A stretch of DNA of 64,000 nt from Candidatus Nitrosopelagicus sp. (GTDB lineage Archaea > Thermoproteota > Nitrososphaeria > Nitrososphaerales > Nitrosopumilaceae). Made by a program: the position numbers and the translations under genes. The notes under the pieces were generated by a model. That model saw only the letters and a list, made by a program, of their open reading frames with translations. It did no database searches and was not told the DNA's origin. This document shows positions 9,564 through 19,985 of this stretch, in pieces (the stretch's first letter is position 1; every line of letters starts with the position of its first letter). The DNA is taken from NCBI GenBank assembly GCA_028345095.1, contig JAOMCQ010000003.1, forward strand, positions 22,182 to 86,181. Reading direction: 5' to 3'.

Positions 9564-10607
9564 GTGAAATCATCTTTTCTTCTAATAATTTTAGCCATAA
9601 TAATTCTAGTTTTTGTATTTGTTATATTCATCTTTGAAACCATTTCTTCTACACAAAATGATTCACAAAACATGATTAATCAGAATAATCTAGAAAAATA
9701 TTCTAACGCAATGGTTGATATTCCAGAATACTATAACAATTGTAGTGATTCAAAATTTGTTATTCTAACTACAGACAGGCATTTATTCCAAAATTGTGCT
9801 CTTTCAAAAAATATCACTGAAATGGGTGCAGAAAAATTAGAATTTGAATTAAAACCTGAACTTTCATTATTGTATTCTGAATTAGAGCCAAAAAATAATA
9901 CAGTAGTGATATTTCCTACATTTACTTTAAGCGCATATTCTGAACCTGGTTTTTATACATTTTATCGTGGAGATTGTGATCAAGAATTTCATGGTACCTT
10001 ATTTCGTGATGATGATTGTCTAACTGTGAATATTAAAAATGATTTTGATGGAAATTATAACACCAGTGATTCTGGATTTAAAATTCTTAATCTTTTAAAT
10101 TATAATTTTATTACTGATATTGATGTCGACAAAAATCCTTCTATTTTGAATTCTTACGACACAGTAATTTTACTTCATAACGAATATGTTACCAAAACTG
10201 AGTTTGATGCAATCACTTCGCATCCAAATGTTGTTTATTTATATCCCAATGCACTATATGCAGAAATTTCTGTTGATTATGAAAATAACACTATAACATT
10301 AATTCGTGGACACAATTATCCTGAAGTAACAATTACAAATGGATTTGATTGGATCTTTGATAATACTCATCCAATGGAATATGATAATTCTTGTATGCCT
10401 TGGTATTTTTATGAAATAGATAATGGTGTAATGTTAAGTTGTTATCCTGAAAATGTATTATTAACTGACGCATTTTTGCTTAAGGCATTAACTGAAATTA
10501 ATAATTCTATGTGGTGGAATGTCTATCAAAAAATTTATGATAAAAATGTGTCTGATGATGAAAAAGATATTTTTCTCGAATTTTTTAAATTAGTTCCAAA
10601 AAAATAA
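9564..10607 (+). CDS. Hypothetical membrane-anchored/secreted protein
   Basis: N-terminal hydrophobic helix then soluble Asn/Asp-rich domain; long ORF. Confidence 0.6.
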   Translation: MKSSFLLIILAIIILVFVFVIFIFETISSTQNDSQNMINQNNLEKYSNAMVDIPEYYNNCSDSKFVILTTDRHLFQNCALSKNITEMGAEKLEFELKPELSLLYSELEPKNNTVVIFPTFTLSAYSEPGFYTFYRGDCDQEFHGTLFRDDDCLTVNIKNDFDGNYNTSDSGFKILNLLNYNFITDIDVDKNPSILNSYDTVILLHNEYVTKTEFDAITSHPNVVYLYPNALYAEISVDYENNTITLIRGHNYPEVTITNGFDWIFDNTHPMEYDNSCMPWYFYEIDNGVMLSCYPENVLLTDAFLLKALTEINNSMWWNVYQKIYDKNVSDDEKDIFLEFFKLVPKK

Positions 10608-10610
10608 TCC

Positions 10611-11180
10611 TTAAAAAAATTTATTAAAATCATTTTTTTCCTCTATTAATTCTAACCAATCTATGATCTCTCCGTTATTTTTTTCCTGAATAATTTCATT
10701 AATTATCTTGACTACATCTTCAGGTGATCTATCTGTGGTATTAATCTCAAAAGTTTTTTCTTTTCCGAATGATTGAATTGAATCATTTACAATTACTCCC
10801 AATATTTCACTACCTGTATTTTGTTTTATTTTTGAATCTTGATAGTCTCTCTTTTTGTAAACTTCGATTAAATCATAAGGATTCTTTCTCAAAACAATCA
10901 CTAAATCAACATCTATCTCATCTATAACATAAGGTGCCAAATGTCCAACAATTAATGATCGATCTGAAATAATTCCCTTAATCTCATCCTTTAATTTTGT
11001 TGTATCAATTTCAAATCCATTTTCAAGTTTCTCAGCAAACCCTTCATCAATTGCAAATTTATTAATATCAATCATTTTATAAGATGAATTCTGTTTTAGG
11101 ATTAATTCTGCGGTTGTATGTTTTCCAACACCTGGATTCCCTGTAATCACTAAATTCACATATTTCCTTTCTGTCTCCAT
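10611..11180 (-). CDS. Adenylate kinase-like P-loop NTPase
   Basis: P-loop NPGVGKHTTAELI; VIVLRKNPYDLIEVYKKRDYQDSKIKQNTGSEILGVI resembles archaeal AK/Fap7-type proteins. Confidence 0.7.
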   Translation of the reverse strand: METERKYVNLVITGNPGVGKHTTAELILKQNSSYKMIDINKFAIDEGFAEKLENGFEIDTTKLKDEIKGIISDRSLIVGHLAPYVIDEIDVDLVIVLRKNPYDLIEVYKKRDYQDSKIKQNTGSEILGVIVNDSIQSFGKEKTFEINTTDRSPEDVVKIINEIIQEKNNGEIIDWLELIEEKNDFNKFF

Positions 11181-11231
11181 GATTAATGAATTTCTGCAAT
11201 ACTAATATGATGAGATGAAAACTATCTCCTT

Positions 11232-12425
11232 ATGCAAATTGGGTTACTTGGTAAGGCAAATGTTGGAAAATCAACTTTTTTCTCTTCTGCAACTGAAACA
11301 ATAGCTCAGAGTGGTAATTTTCCATTTACTACAATTGAACCAAATGTCGGGGTTTGTTATTTGAAAATTACTTGTGAATGTAAAAATTTGGATAATAGAT
11401 GTGGAAATAATTTATGCGATGACGGTACTAGATTCATTCCTGTAAAATTAATTGATGTTGCGGGATTAGTTCCTGGTGCACATGAAGGTAAAGGATTAGG
11501 AAATCAATTTCTTACTGATGCTATGAAAGCAGAAGCATTGATTCATGTAGTTGATATTTCTGGCTCAACTGATATTCAAGGACAACCTGTGAATGTTGGA
11601 ACACATGATCCATTAGAGGATATAAAATTTGTTGAAGAAGAATTTGATTTATGGTTTAAAGAAATACTTGACAGAGAATGGCCAAAACTTGTAAAAGAAA
11701 TAGATCAAAAACGTGCAAAAATAACTGACGGAATTGCGCGTAGGTTTACGGGATTAGGAATTTCAGAATCTCAAGTTGATCAAGTTTTAATATCCATGTC
11801 ATTAAAAACAAAAAAACCACAGGATTGGTCAGAAGATGATATTATGGAGTTCCTAAAAACTCTTAGAAAAAATTCAAAACCATTACTTATTGCAGCTAAT
11901 AAAGCAGATTTATGTGATGATCTTAAAGTTCTAGAAAAAATATCTGAAAATTTCAAAGTTATTCCTTCTAGTGCCGAAACTGAACTTTTATTGAAAAAGG
12001 CTACAAAAGCTGAACTAATTAATTATGTTCCAGGTGATAATACTTTTTCAGGAAAGGAAAATACTCAGTTGTCTGAACAACAAAACAACGCATTACATCT
12101 TGCAAAAAATGTTTTAACAAAAATTAAAACAACAGGTATTCAAGAAATACTTAATTCAATAATCTTTGATATTTTAGACATGATTGTTGTTTATCCTGTT
12201 GAAGATGAATCTAAATTAACGAATAAACAAGGTCAAGTTTTACCTGATGCAAGATTACTAAAAAAAGGTTCTACTGCAAAAGAATTAGCATTTACAATTC
12301 ATCAAGATATTGGAAATGGATTTTTACATGCTATTGATGCAAAATCAAAACAACGTATTGGTGCTGATCATGAACTCAAAAATGGTGATATAATAAAAAT
12401 AGTATCAACACTAAGTAGGGGTTAA
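11232..12425 (+). CDS. ychF: Redox-regulated ATPase YchF/Obg-family GTPase
   Basis: [41 protein letters not shown]-terminal TGS domain. Confidence 0.92.
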   Translation: MQIGLLGKANVGKSTFFSSATETIAQSGNFPFTTIEPNVGVCYLKITCECKNLDNRCGNNLCDDGTRFIPVKLIDVAGLVPGAHEGKGLGNQFLTDAMKAEALIHVVDISGSTDIQGQPVNVGTHDPLEDIKFVEEEFDLWFKEILDREWPKLVKEIDQKRAKITDGIARRFTGLGISESQVDQVLISMSLKTKKPQDWSEDDIMEFLKTLRKNSKPLLIAANKADLCDDLKVLEKISENFKVIPSSAETELLLKKATKAELINYVPGDNTFSGKENTQLSEQQNNALHLAKNVLTKIKTTGIQEILNSIIFDILDMIVVYPVEDESKLTNKQGQVLPDARLLKKGSTAKELAFTIHQDIGNGFLHAIDAKSKQRIGADHELKNGDIIKIVSTLSRG

Positions 12426-12426
12426 T

Positions 12427-13410
12427 ATGATCTGTTTAGGAATTGAAAGCACTGCACACACTTTTTCATGTGCTGTAATTGAGAAAAAACAAAAAAATGG
12501 AAAAATTTTATCTGACGTTCGAAAAATTTATCGACCACCTGAAGGTGAAGGAATTCATCCTAGAGAGGCATCACGTCATCACATCGAAAATAGTTCAACT
12601 GTTCTAAAACAATGTCTTGATGAAGCAAAAATTAAGATTAATGATCTTGATATGATTGCATATGCCGGAGGTCCTGGTTTAGGACCATGTCTTAGAGTTG
12701 GAGCCGTTGTGGCACGTTCTCTTTCATCATATTATGATATTCCAATTTATCCTGTCAATCATGCTATTGGTCATATTGAATTAGGTAAGCTTCTAACAGG
12801 TGCAAAAAATCCACTCGTACTTCTTGTTTCAGGGGGTCATACAATGATTCTTGCATTTTCCGCTGGACGATGGAGAGTCTTTGGTGAAACTTTGGATATC
12901 ACTTTGGGTCAACTCTTGGATCAGTTTGGACGATCATTAGGATTTGCTTCACCATGCGGAAGAAAAATTGAAGAATTAGCAAACAAGTCAAGTAATTACA
13001 TTGATTTACCATATGCAGTAAAGGGAAACGATGTATCATTTTCTGGTTTACTGTCAGCAGCAAAACAAAGTACCTCAAAAGGAGTTGAAGATGCATGTTA
13101 TTCATTACAAGAAACTGCATTTGCTATGATTGCTGAAGCAACTGAGAGAGCTCTTGCATTTACTAGAAAAAATGAAATTATGATAGTAGGAGGCGTGGCT
13201 GCAAACAAAAGATTGTCCTCTATGCTAAAAGATGTATGTAAACGGCAGAAAGCAAAATTTTTTGTTGTTCCTCTAAATTATGCAGGTGATTGTGGTTCTC
13301 AAATTGCTTGGACTGGAATTAGAGAATCTAGCGTGTCTGATGGTGCAAAGATCAAAGATACTTTTGTAAAACAATCTTGGAGATTAGATAGTGTAGATGT
13401 TCATTATTGA
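12427..13410 (+). CDS. kae1: KEOPS subunit Kae1, tRNA N6-threonylcarbamoyladenosine synthase (no Bud32 fusion)
   Basis: LGIESTAHTFSCAVI; AYAGGPGLGPCLRVGA; PVNHAIGHIELG; LVSGGHT; GGVAANKRL. Confidence 0.95.
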   Translation: MICLGIESTAHTFSCAVIEKKQKNGKILSDVRKIYRPPEGEGIHPREASRHHIENSSTVLKQCLDEAKIKINDLDMIAYAGGPGLGPCLRVGAVVARSLSSYYDIPIYPVNHAIGHIELGKLLTGAKNPLVLLVSGGHTMILAFSAGRWRVFGETLDITLGQLLDQFGRSLGFASPCGRKIEELANKSSNYIDLPYAVKGNDVSFSGLLSAAKQSTSKGVEDACYSLQETAFAMIAEATERALAFTRKNEIMIVGGVAANKRLSSMLKDVCKRQKAKFFVVPLNYAGDCGSQIAWTGIRESSVSDGAKIKDTFVKQSWRLDSVDVHY

Positions 13411-13727
13411 TTCTTAAAATCTTCTATAGCGTCTTGAATATCTTCTAACCATCCACCTGTTCCCATAACACCAAATTTGTATGATTTTTCATCTGTATCA
13501 GTTTTAATTTTGAAACAGATTTTTTTGATAAATCTTCCTTCCTTCCAAACATCTACTTGATCTAAGGGAACATCAATTACAGTTTCGCCCATTTTTGTTG
13601 AAAAATCTGCAATTCTACTTTTTCTTTTATCAAATGCAATACGTTTGTTAGTTAATGTTAAAACTCCTGTTCCTAACTCATCTTCATTACAATCTTCTTG
13701 TTTCAATCGTTTTTCGTCTGAATCCAT
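13404..13727 (-). CDS. Hypothetical PH-like small protein
   Basis: GTGVLTLTNKRIAFDKRKSRI...VPLDQVDVWKEGRFIKKICFKIKTD pattern; 3' end overlaps kae1 by 7 bp. Confidence 0.6.
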   Translation of the reverse strand: MDSDEKRLKQEDCNEDELGTGVLTLTNKRIAFDKRKSRIADFSTKMGETVIDVPLDQVDVWKEGRFIKKICFKIKTDTDEKSYKFGVMGTGGWLEDIQDAIEDFKNQ

Positions 13728-13800
13728 ATTACTATTGATAAATTATGCAATTAATGGCTTTACCTAGAAACGCTAAAAATGACATATTTTATCAAAAAAT

Positions 13801-14253
13801 ATGAAACAAAAGTATCAAGAATATCTAAAACTAAACAAAAATGTCCTACTTGGCTTTCTGGGTTCGATCATTATTTCTGCAATAGCTGCAGATTATTTTG
13901 GTGATCAGGCTGATTATCTAAACTCATCATTTACTCTAATAATTGATTATGTTGTTTTCTTCTCAATATTTGGCGGTCTATTTTATCTTGATAATAGAAA
14001 GAAATATGTTTTAGAAAATGGCAAACGTGATAACACACTTTTAAAATCAGATTTAATCAAAATAATTTCATCACTAGGAATTGGCGAAATTGTTTATACA
14101 ATTGTTAGATGGATACTACAATACTATCTCTTACAATTAGATTATGAACCATATATGGCATCAATTGTTTCACAGTTAATCTCTACAGTAGTATACATGA
14201 TTACATTAAATTTATCTGTAAAACTTACAAAATTGTATAAAGATGGAAGTTAG
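13801..14253 (+). CDS. Hypothetical multi-pass membrane protein
   Basis: Four predicted hydrophobic segments. Confidence 0.55.
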   Translation: MKQKYQEYLKLNKNVLLGFLGSIIISAIAADYFGDQADYLNSSFTLIIDYVVFFSIFGGLFYLDNRKKYVLENGKRDNTLLKSDLIKIISSLGIGEIVYTIVRWILQYYLLQLDYEPYMASIVSQLISTVVYMITLNLSVKLTKLYKDGS

Positions 14254-14599
14254 TATTTATGTTGATGGTGCAGGTGGTGAAAAATCTGGTTTTGGATTTT
14301 TTATCAAAGAGACAGGTGAATCTTTCTATGAACATAAATCAGGATTAACAAACAATCAGGCTGAATATCACGCTATAATTACAGCATTAAAAAAATTTCA
14401 AGGTTCGGAAGATAAAATTACAATTTTTAGTGATTCAAAAAATACTGTTAATCAATTAAATCATGAATTTGCAATAAATAATGAACAATTACGTATTTTG
14501 GCGCAAGAATCTTGGCTATTAATACCAAAAATTCCTGAATTAAAAATAATATGGATTCCAAGAAAGGAAAATTTAGCAGGAAAAATGCTTGGAAGCTAA
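14243..14599 (+). CDS. RNase HI-like protein
   Basis: SIYVDGAGG, NNQAEYHAIITAL, IFSDSKNTVNQL; ends IWIPRKENLAGKMLGS. Confidence 0.75.
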   Translation: MEVSIYVDGAGGEKSGFGFFIKETGESFYEHKSGLTNNQAEYHAIITALKKFQGSEDKITIFSDSKNTVNQLNHEFAINNEQLRILAQESWLLIPKIPELKIIWIPRKENLAGKMLGS

Positions 14600-14647
14600 T
14601 TTGGAATAGCTTTAATTATACAAAAATTTTTTATTAAAAAACATACA

Positions 14648-16744
14648 ATGACTGATTCTGTTTTCCTTTCTCCAAAATCTATTGCGATAATTGGGGCTTC
14701 TGATAAAGAAGGTAGTGTAGGTCGTGCAATTACATCAAATATCATGAGAGGCTACAAAGGAACAATCTATCCAATCAGTCCAACACGTGAAACTGTTTTT
14801 GATAAAAAAGCATACAAGTCAGTACTAGATGTTCCTGGAAAAATCGATCTAGCAGTTGTTGTAACAAAAAATACTATCGTTCCTGCAGTACTAGAAGAAT
14901 GTGGAAAAAAGAAACTTAGAGGTGCAATTGTAATTACAGCAGGATTCAAAGAGGTTGATGAAGAAGGTGCAAAGTTAGAACAAAAATTAAAAGATATTGC
15001 AAAAAAATACAAATTACAAATTATTGGTCCAAACTGTCTTGGTGTGATGAATCTTGAACCAAAAACAATGATGAATTCAACATTTCTTAAAATTACTCCT
15101 AAATCTGGAGAAATTGCTCTTATTTCACAAAGTGGTGCAATTTGTGCAGCATTAGTTGAAGATGCAAGTGCACAAGGAATTGGATTTTCTGCTGTAATTA
15201 GTATGGGAAACAAAGCAGACATGAGTGAAATTGATATGCTCAAAATGCTTGCAGAACACAAACAAACCAAAGTTATTGTTATGTATCTTGAAGATATGGG
15301 AAATGGTCAAGAATTTCTTAAAGTTTGTAAAGATATTACAAGAAAAAAGAAAAAACCTGTTTTAGTATTAAAATCTGGACGAAGTCCAGAAGGTGCACAA
15401 GCTGCAATGTCACATACTGGTGCATTAATGGGTTCTGATGAAATTTACGATGCACTGTTAAAACAATCAGGTGCAATACGTGTTGATACTATGGAAGAAT
15501 TATTTGATTATGCAACCGCATTTTCAAAGCAACCACTTCCAATTAATGGTGATTTAGTAATTGTTTCAAATGCAGGCGGACCTGCAATCATCTCAACTGA
15601 TGCATGCTCCAAACTTGGAATTAAAATGGCAAAAATTGAAGAGATTAGAAAAAAGATAGACGCTGTAATTCCTCCATGGGGAAGTTCACGTAATCCTGTA
15701 GATATTGTGGGTGATGCAGATTTTAATCGATTTGAAAATGTATTGAATGAAGTATTAAAACACAAAAATGTTGGTTCTGTAATATCTATGTGTACTCCAT
15801 CTGCAACTTTGGATTATGACAAACTTGCAAAAGTTATAGTCTCTATGTCAAAAAAATACAAAAAAACAATGTTAGCTAGTTTGATGGGATTAGATGAAGG
15901 AATAACTAATCGTGAAATTTTGGCAAATGGTGATGTTCCATATTATAATTATGCAGAAGGCTCAATTCGTGCATTAAAAGCCATGCTTACTTTTACAAAT
16001 TGGATAAAAAATCCATCTGGAAAAGTTACAAAATTCACTGTGAAAAAAGATAAAGTAAAAAAGATCCTGGATAATGCAAAAAAAGAAAAACGAAATGCCT
16101 TACTAGAAGAAGAAGGTCAAGAAATTCTTAGAGCGTACGGTTTTCCATTACCTGCTAGTAAATTAGCAAAATCAAAAAAAGAAGCTGTAACTGCTTCTAA
16201 AAAAATTGGTTATCCTGTAGTTTTAAAAATTGCATCTCCACAAATAATTCATAAATCTGATGCTGGTGGAGTAAAAGTTAATCTTCAAAATTCAAAGGAT
16301 GTTGAAAATGCATTTGATACTATAATAAAAAATGCAAAAAAATACAACAAGAAAGCAGACATCAAAGGTGTTTTAATTGTTGAGATGGTAAAAGGTGGAA
16401 AAGAAATGATCATTGGTTCAAAACTTGAACCTGGACTTGGACCTGTTGTAATGCTTGGAATGGGTGGAATTTATGTTGAAGTACTAAAAGATGTTACCTT
16501 CAAACTTGCACCAATGACTAACATTGAAGCAGATGATATGATATCATCAATTAAAACTAAAAAAATTCTAGAAGGTGTTAGAGGAGAAAAACCATCTGAT
16601 ATCAAAAAACTCTCTGAATGCATTCAAAGACTATCTCAGCTAGTATCTGATTTCCATGAAATTAAAGAATTAGATATGAATCCTGTTTTGGTCATGGAAA
16701 AACAAAAGGGTTGTAAAGTTCTAGATGTACGTATTGGTTTATAG
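14648..16744 (+). CDS. ADP-forming acyl-CoA synthetase, probable 4-hydroxybutyryl-CoA synthetase
   Basis: CoA-binding SPKSIAIIGASDKEGSVGRA, succinyl-CoA ligase-like and ATP-grasp regions; directly upstream of 4-hydroxybutyryl-CoA dehydratase. Confidence 0.85.
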   Translation: MTDSVFLSPKSIAIIGASDKEGSVGRAITSNIMRGYKGTIYPISPTRETVFDKKAYKSVLDVPGKIDLAVVVTKNTIVPAVLEECGKKKLRGAIVITAGFKEVDEEGAKLEQKLKDIAKKYKLQIIGPNCLGVMNLEPKTMMNSTFLKITPKSGEIALISQSGAICAALVEDASAQGIGFSAVISMGNKADMSEIDMLKMLAEHKQTKVIVMYLEDMGNGQEFLKVCKDITRKKKKPVLVLKSGRSPEGAQAAMSHTGALMGSDEIYDALLKQSGAIRVDTMEELFDYATAFSKQPLPINGDLVIVSNAGGPAIISTDACSKLGIKMAKIEEIRKKIDAVIPPWGSSRNPVDIVGDADFNRFENVLNEVLKHKNVGSVISMCTPSATLDYDKLAKVIVSMSKKYKKTMLASLMGLDEGITNREILANGDVPYYNYAEGSIRALKAMLTFTNWIKNPSGKVTKFTVKKDKVKKILDNAKKEKRNALLEEEGQEILRAYGFPLPASKLAKSKKEAVTASKKIGYPVVLKIASPQIIHKSDAGGVKVNLQNSKDVENAFDTIIKNAKKYNKKADIKGVLIVEMVKGGKEMIIGSKLEPGLGPVVMLGMGGIYVEVLKDVTFKLAPMTNIEADDMISSIKTKKILEGVRGEKPSDIKKLSECIQRLSQLVSDFHEIKELDMNPVLVMEKQKGCKVLDVRIGL

Positions 16745-16804
16745 TTAGGCACAGCTTTAATTGGAAACTTTTTAATTATTTGAATCACTAAGTGTAGTAT
16801 CGAC

Positions 16805-18328
16805 ATGCAAAAAACAGTAAAACCAATTAGAACTGGAGAAGAATACATAGAAAGTCTCAAAGGTAGAGATCTAAAAATTTACTTGTTTGGCGAATTAGTA
16901 AAAGAACCAGTTAGCCATCCAATGATTAGACCTTCAATTAATGCAGTAGCAAAAACATATGACCTTGCAGTCGAAGAAGAAGAACTTGCATTCCCTCAGT
17001 CTTCAATCTCTGGTGAAAGAGTAAATCGATTCTTACATATTGCTGAAAGCGCAGAAGATTTAGTTTTACAAAATAAAATGCAAAGAAAATTAGGACAACT
17101 CACTGGTACATGTTTCCAAAGATGTGTTGGTATGGATGCAATGAACTCACTTCATTCTACAACTTTTGAAATTGATGAAAAACACGGTACAAAATATCAT
17201 CAGAGATTATTAGAATTTATCAAAATGGTTCAACATGAAAACTTGGTAATTGGTGGAGCAATGACTGATGTTAAAGGTGATAGAAGTCTTGCACCTAGTG
17301 AACAAGAAGATCCTGATTTATTTTTACATATTGTTGATAGAGATGATAAAGGCGTTTACGTCACTGGTGCTAAAGCACATCAAACTGGTACAATTAATTC
17401 ACATTGGATGATTGTAATGCCTACTATGCGATTATTAGAAAATGACAAAGATTACGCAATTGTTGGGGCACTTCCAGTAGACGCACCTGGAATTACTTAC
17501 ATCTATGGAAGACAATCTTGTGATACTCGTAGTATGGAGCCGGGTGATATTGATGTTGGAAATTCTGAATTCGGCGGACAAGAAACTATGGTAATATTTG
17601 ACCGTGTTTTCATACCAAACGAAATGATCTTCATGGATGGTGAATATGAATTTGCATCTATGTTAGTTGAGAGATTTACTTGTTACCATAGAAGAAGTTA
17701 TGTTTGTAAAACTGGTCTAGGTGATGTTTTAATTGGTGCGGCAGCAGCAATTGCGGAATATAATGGAGTTCCAAAAGTTTCACACATTAAAGATAAAATC
17801 ATTGAAATGACACATCTTAACGAATCAATCTATGCTGCAGGAATTGCTGCATCATATCAAGGTCACAAGATGAAATCTGGTGTATTTCTTAACGATGACA
17901 TGCTTGCAAATGTATGTAAACATAATGTTACTAGATTGCCATACGAATTAGCAAGACTTGCTCAAGATGTTGCTGGCGGAATACTAGTCACATTACCATC
18001 TGAAGCTGAATTTAGAAGCGCAGAAACTGGACCACTCTTGGAAAAATATCTCAAAGGTAAATCTGGAATTGAAGTTGAAAATAGAATGAGAATATTAAGA
18101 TTAATTGAAAATATGACAATGGGAAGAAATGCAGTTGGTTATCTAACTGAATCAATGCATGGTGCAGGTTCGCCACAGGCTCAAAGAATTCAAATTGCTC
18201 GTCAAATGCAATTAGGTTACAAAAAGCAACTTGCAAAAAATTTGGCTAAAGTCAAAGAAGAACCTGAAGAAATGAAAGAAAATTCCGAATATTTTAAACG
18301 TGTATTCAAAATACCAGAAAAAAAATAA
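16805..18328 (+). CDS. 4-hydroxybutyryl-CoA dehydratase
   Basis: MTDVKGDRSLAPSEQEDPDLFLHIV, TGAKAHQTG, SEFGGQETMVIFDRVFIPNE, LTESMHGAGSPQAQRI. Confidence 0.93.
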   Translation: MQKTVKPIRTGEEYIESLKGRDLKIYLFGELVKEPVSHPMIRPSINAVAKTYDLAVEEEELAFPQSSISGERVNRFLHIAESAEDLVLQNKMQRKLGQLTGTCFQRCVGMDAMNSLHSTTFEIDEKHGTKYHQRLLEFIKMVQHENLVIGGAMTDVKGDRSLAPSEQEDPDLFLHIVDRDDKGVYVTGAKAHQTGTINSHWMIVMPTMRLLENDKDYAIVGALPVDAPGITYIYGRQSCDTRSMEPGDIDVGNSEFGGQETMVIFDRVFIPNEMIFMDGEYEFASMLVERFTCYHRRSYVCKTGLGDVLIGAAAAIAEYNGVPKVSHIKDKIIEMTHLNESIYAAGIAASYQGHKMKSGVFLNDDMLANVCKHNVTRLPYELARLAQDVAGGILVTLPSEAEFRSAETGPLLEKYLKGKSGIEVENRMRILRLIENMTMGRNAVGYLTESMHGAGSPQAQRIQIARQMQLGYKKQLAKNLAKVKEEPEEMKENSEYFKRVFKIPEKK

Positions 18329-18330
18329 TT

Positions 18331-19059
18331 CTAAAGTTCTTTTTTATCGTCATCTACTGATTCATCTTTATCTGATGATTTAGCATACTCTGACTCTTTC
18401 TTTTCCTCAAAAACATTATTTGAATCGTCATCTACTGATTCATCTTTATCTGATGATTTAGCATACTCTGACTCTTTCTTTTCCTCAAAAACATTATTTG
18501 AATCGTCATCTACTGATTCATCATTTCTATATTGAAACTCAATTTTCTTCTTTTCTTTTCCTGCAAAATGTTTCACAATCATGACTCCAATTATGACTGC
18601 AATTATTATGTAATTGATTGGTGGTTGTAAAATTTGTGTTATGTATCCAACTTGTGGTACTACATACTCTACCTTTCCTAGATATTCTTTTTCTGTGATT
18701 GGATAATCTGTACCTGCAATTGATGCAGGATTTGAATCTCCTTTGGTTCTCACTATCTTTTGAGCATCTGTTGACATGTCCAAACTAACTCTATGAACAA
18801 TCACTCTCTCTTTTCCTTGCTCGTATAATTTTGGTGAATAAAATACAATTATGTCTCCTTTTTCGATATCTTCAAACGGTGTATTTCCTTCAACAACTAT
18901 AACATCATAAACTTCTAACGCTGGAATCATGCTTCCACTCGAAACAACATAAAATGGATTTGCAGTTCCAAAAACTGCTTGTAATCCTAACCAAATTACA
19001 GCAATTGCTACAACAATAATCACTACATCTTTGATTAGACTTTTAGTTGAACTCCCCAA
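18331..19059 (-). CDS. Signal peptidase I with C-terminal acidic repeat tail
   Basis: VVSSGSMIPALEVYDVIVVEG, KGDIIVFYSP, VHRV, RTKGDSN; C-terminal repeats ESVDDDSNNVFEEKKESEYAKSSDKD. Confidence 0.9.
   Translation of the reverse strand: MGSSTKSLIKDVVIIVVAIAVIWLGLQAVFGTANPFYVVSSGSMIPALEVYDVIVVEGNTPFEDIEKGDIIVFYSPKLYEQGKERVIVHRVSLDMSTDAQKIVRTKGDSNPASIAGTDYPITEKEYLGKVEYVVPQVGYITQILQPPINYIIIAVIIGVMIVKHFAGKEKKKIEFQYRNDESVDDDSNNVFEEKKESEYAKSSDKDESVDDDSNNVFEEKKESEYAKSSDKDESVDDDKKEL
18347..18522. repeat. Tandem 78-bp repeat: two identical full units plus ~20-bp partial third unit
   Basis: Unit starts at 18347, 18425 and 18503, each beginning tcgtcatctactgattcatc; in frame with the signal peptidase tail (26 aa/unit). 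Confidence 0.95.
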
Positions 19060-19104
19060 ATTATGTATGCTCGAAAATTTACTAAGATAAATCTTATCGA
19101 TTAT

Positions 19105-19872
19105 CTATACCAACTTATCTCCACAACTCTCACAAAATTTAGAGTCGGGTTTGTTATCAAAATTACAACTAGGACATCTTAAACCAGTTCCTACTTCGAC
19201 AGTTTGTTCTACTTTCACATCTGCTCTTTCAGATTTTCCTAAAAAAATAACTTCTCCTACAGTTCCAATTCTATTCCAACTTATGTTTATGTCATTTCCG
19301 CTTGAATCCGAAACAAGTAATACTAATTCTTGATTTGAATCTACTCCAACTTGTTTTGCTTTTCCAATTCTTTTTGCACTCTCATCAAAAACATCCATAC
19401 CAAAAATTGATCTAAATGTTCCACCACTAGGAATAGACTCTGCTGCAACTTGAGGTTCTACACTTTCTTGCTGAACTGGCGTATCAAAGCTTGAAAGACC
19501 TGTATTTTGTTGTTGCTCTATTGGATTTGCTAATCCAACTTCTATTTGTTCGTCTGGTTTTCTAAATTCCCTATATTCTGCAATTGTTGCATCACATCCA
19601 TTGCATAGGTATTTTCCTCTTTCAACTAAAACTAAATTCTCTGCAACTTCTTCATTTGGATTTTCAAATTCTATCTTTGGACTACCTTCAAACTCTTTTT
19701 CACATGTGTTACACGTATATTTAGAAATTAATTCCGATTCTAATCTTCCAATAGGTGCTAAAAATAGATCTGGTCCGCCAAGATTTCCTTTACTTTGTTG
19801 CTCGTCAGTTACTCGCGCCATTACAAATCCTCCTGAACCCCTAAGTTTTTTCAATCTAAGCTCTTCACTCAT
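19105..19872 (-). CDS. Zinc-binding protein with PRC-barrel-like segment and C-terminal zinc ribbon
   Basis: YTCNTCEKEFEG...KYLCNGCD; GMDVFDESAKRIGKAKQVGVDSNQELVLLVSD; CPSCNFDNKPDSKFCESCGDKLV. Likely start MSEELR at 19872. Confidence 0.75.
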   Translation of the reverse strand: MSEELRLKKLRGSGGFVMARVTDEQQSKGNLGGPDLFLAPIGRLESELISKYTCNTCEKEFEGSPKIEFENPNEEVAENLVLVERGKYLCNGCDATIAEYREFRKPDEQIEVGLANPIEQQQNTGLSSFDTPVQQESVEPQVAAESIPSGGTFRSIFGMDVFDESAKRIGKAKQVGVDSNQELVLLVSDSSGNDINISWNRIGTVGEVIFLGKSERADVKVEQTVEVGTGLRCPSCNFDNKPDSKFCESCGDKLV

Positions 19873-19985
19873 ATCTCCATACGTGCAATACGTCATTTAA
19901 GTATATTTTGAAAATTTTTCCATGAATTTGGCAACATGGTGTTATAATCACAAATACATTTTTAGATGTGAACTTTTGATAAAAT

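Noticed and set aside
11208-11260. TGATGA resembling a C/D-box sRNA C box near the ychF start
   Set aside because: No convincing D box at suitable distance and it overlaps the promoter and start region.
14767-15765. Long antisense ORFs (for example 14767..15270 and 15508..15765) inside the acyl-CoA synthetase
   Set aside because: Opposite to a clearly coding conserved gene; composition-driven spurious ORFs. The same applies to 37524..38030 in mcm, 40808..41230, 52881..53282, 61990..62340 and other nested ORFs.
18347-18522. Possible CRISPR-like repeat
   Set aside because: Repeats are directly tandem with no spacers and are in frame with the signal peptidase tail; coding repeat.
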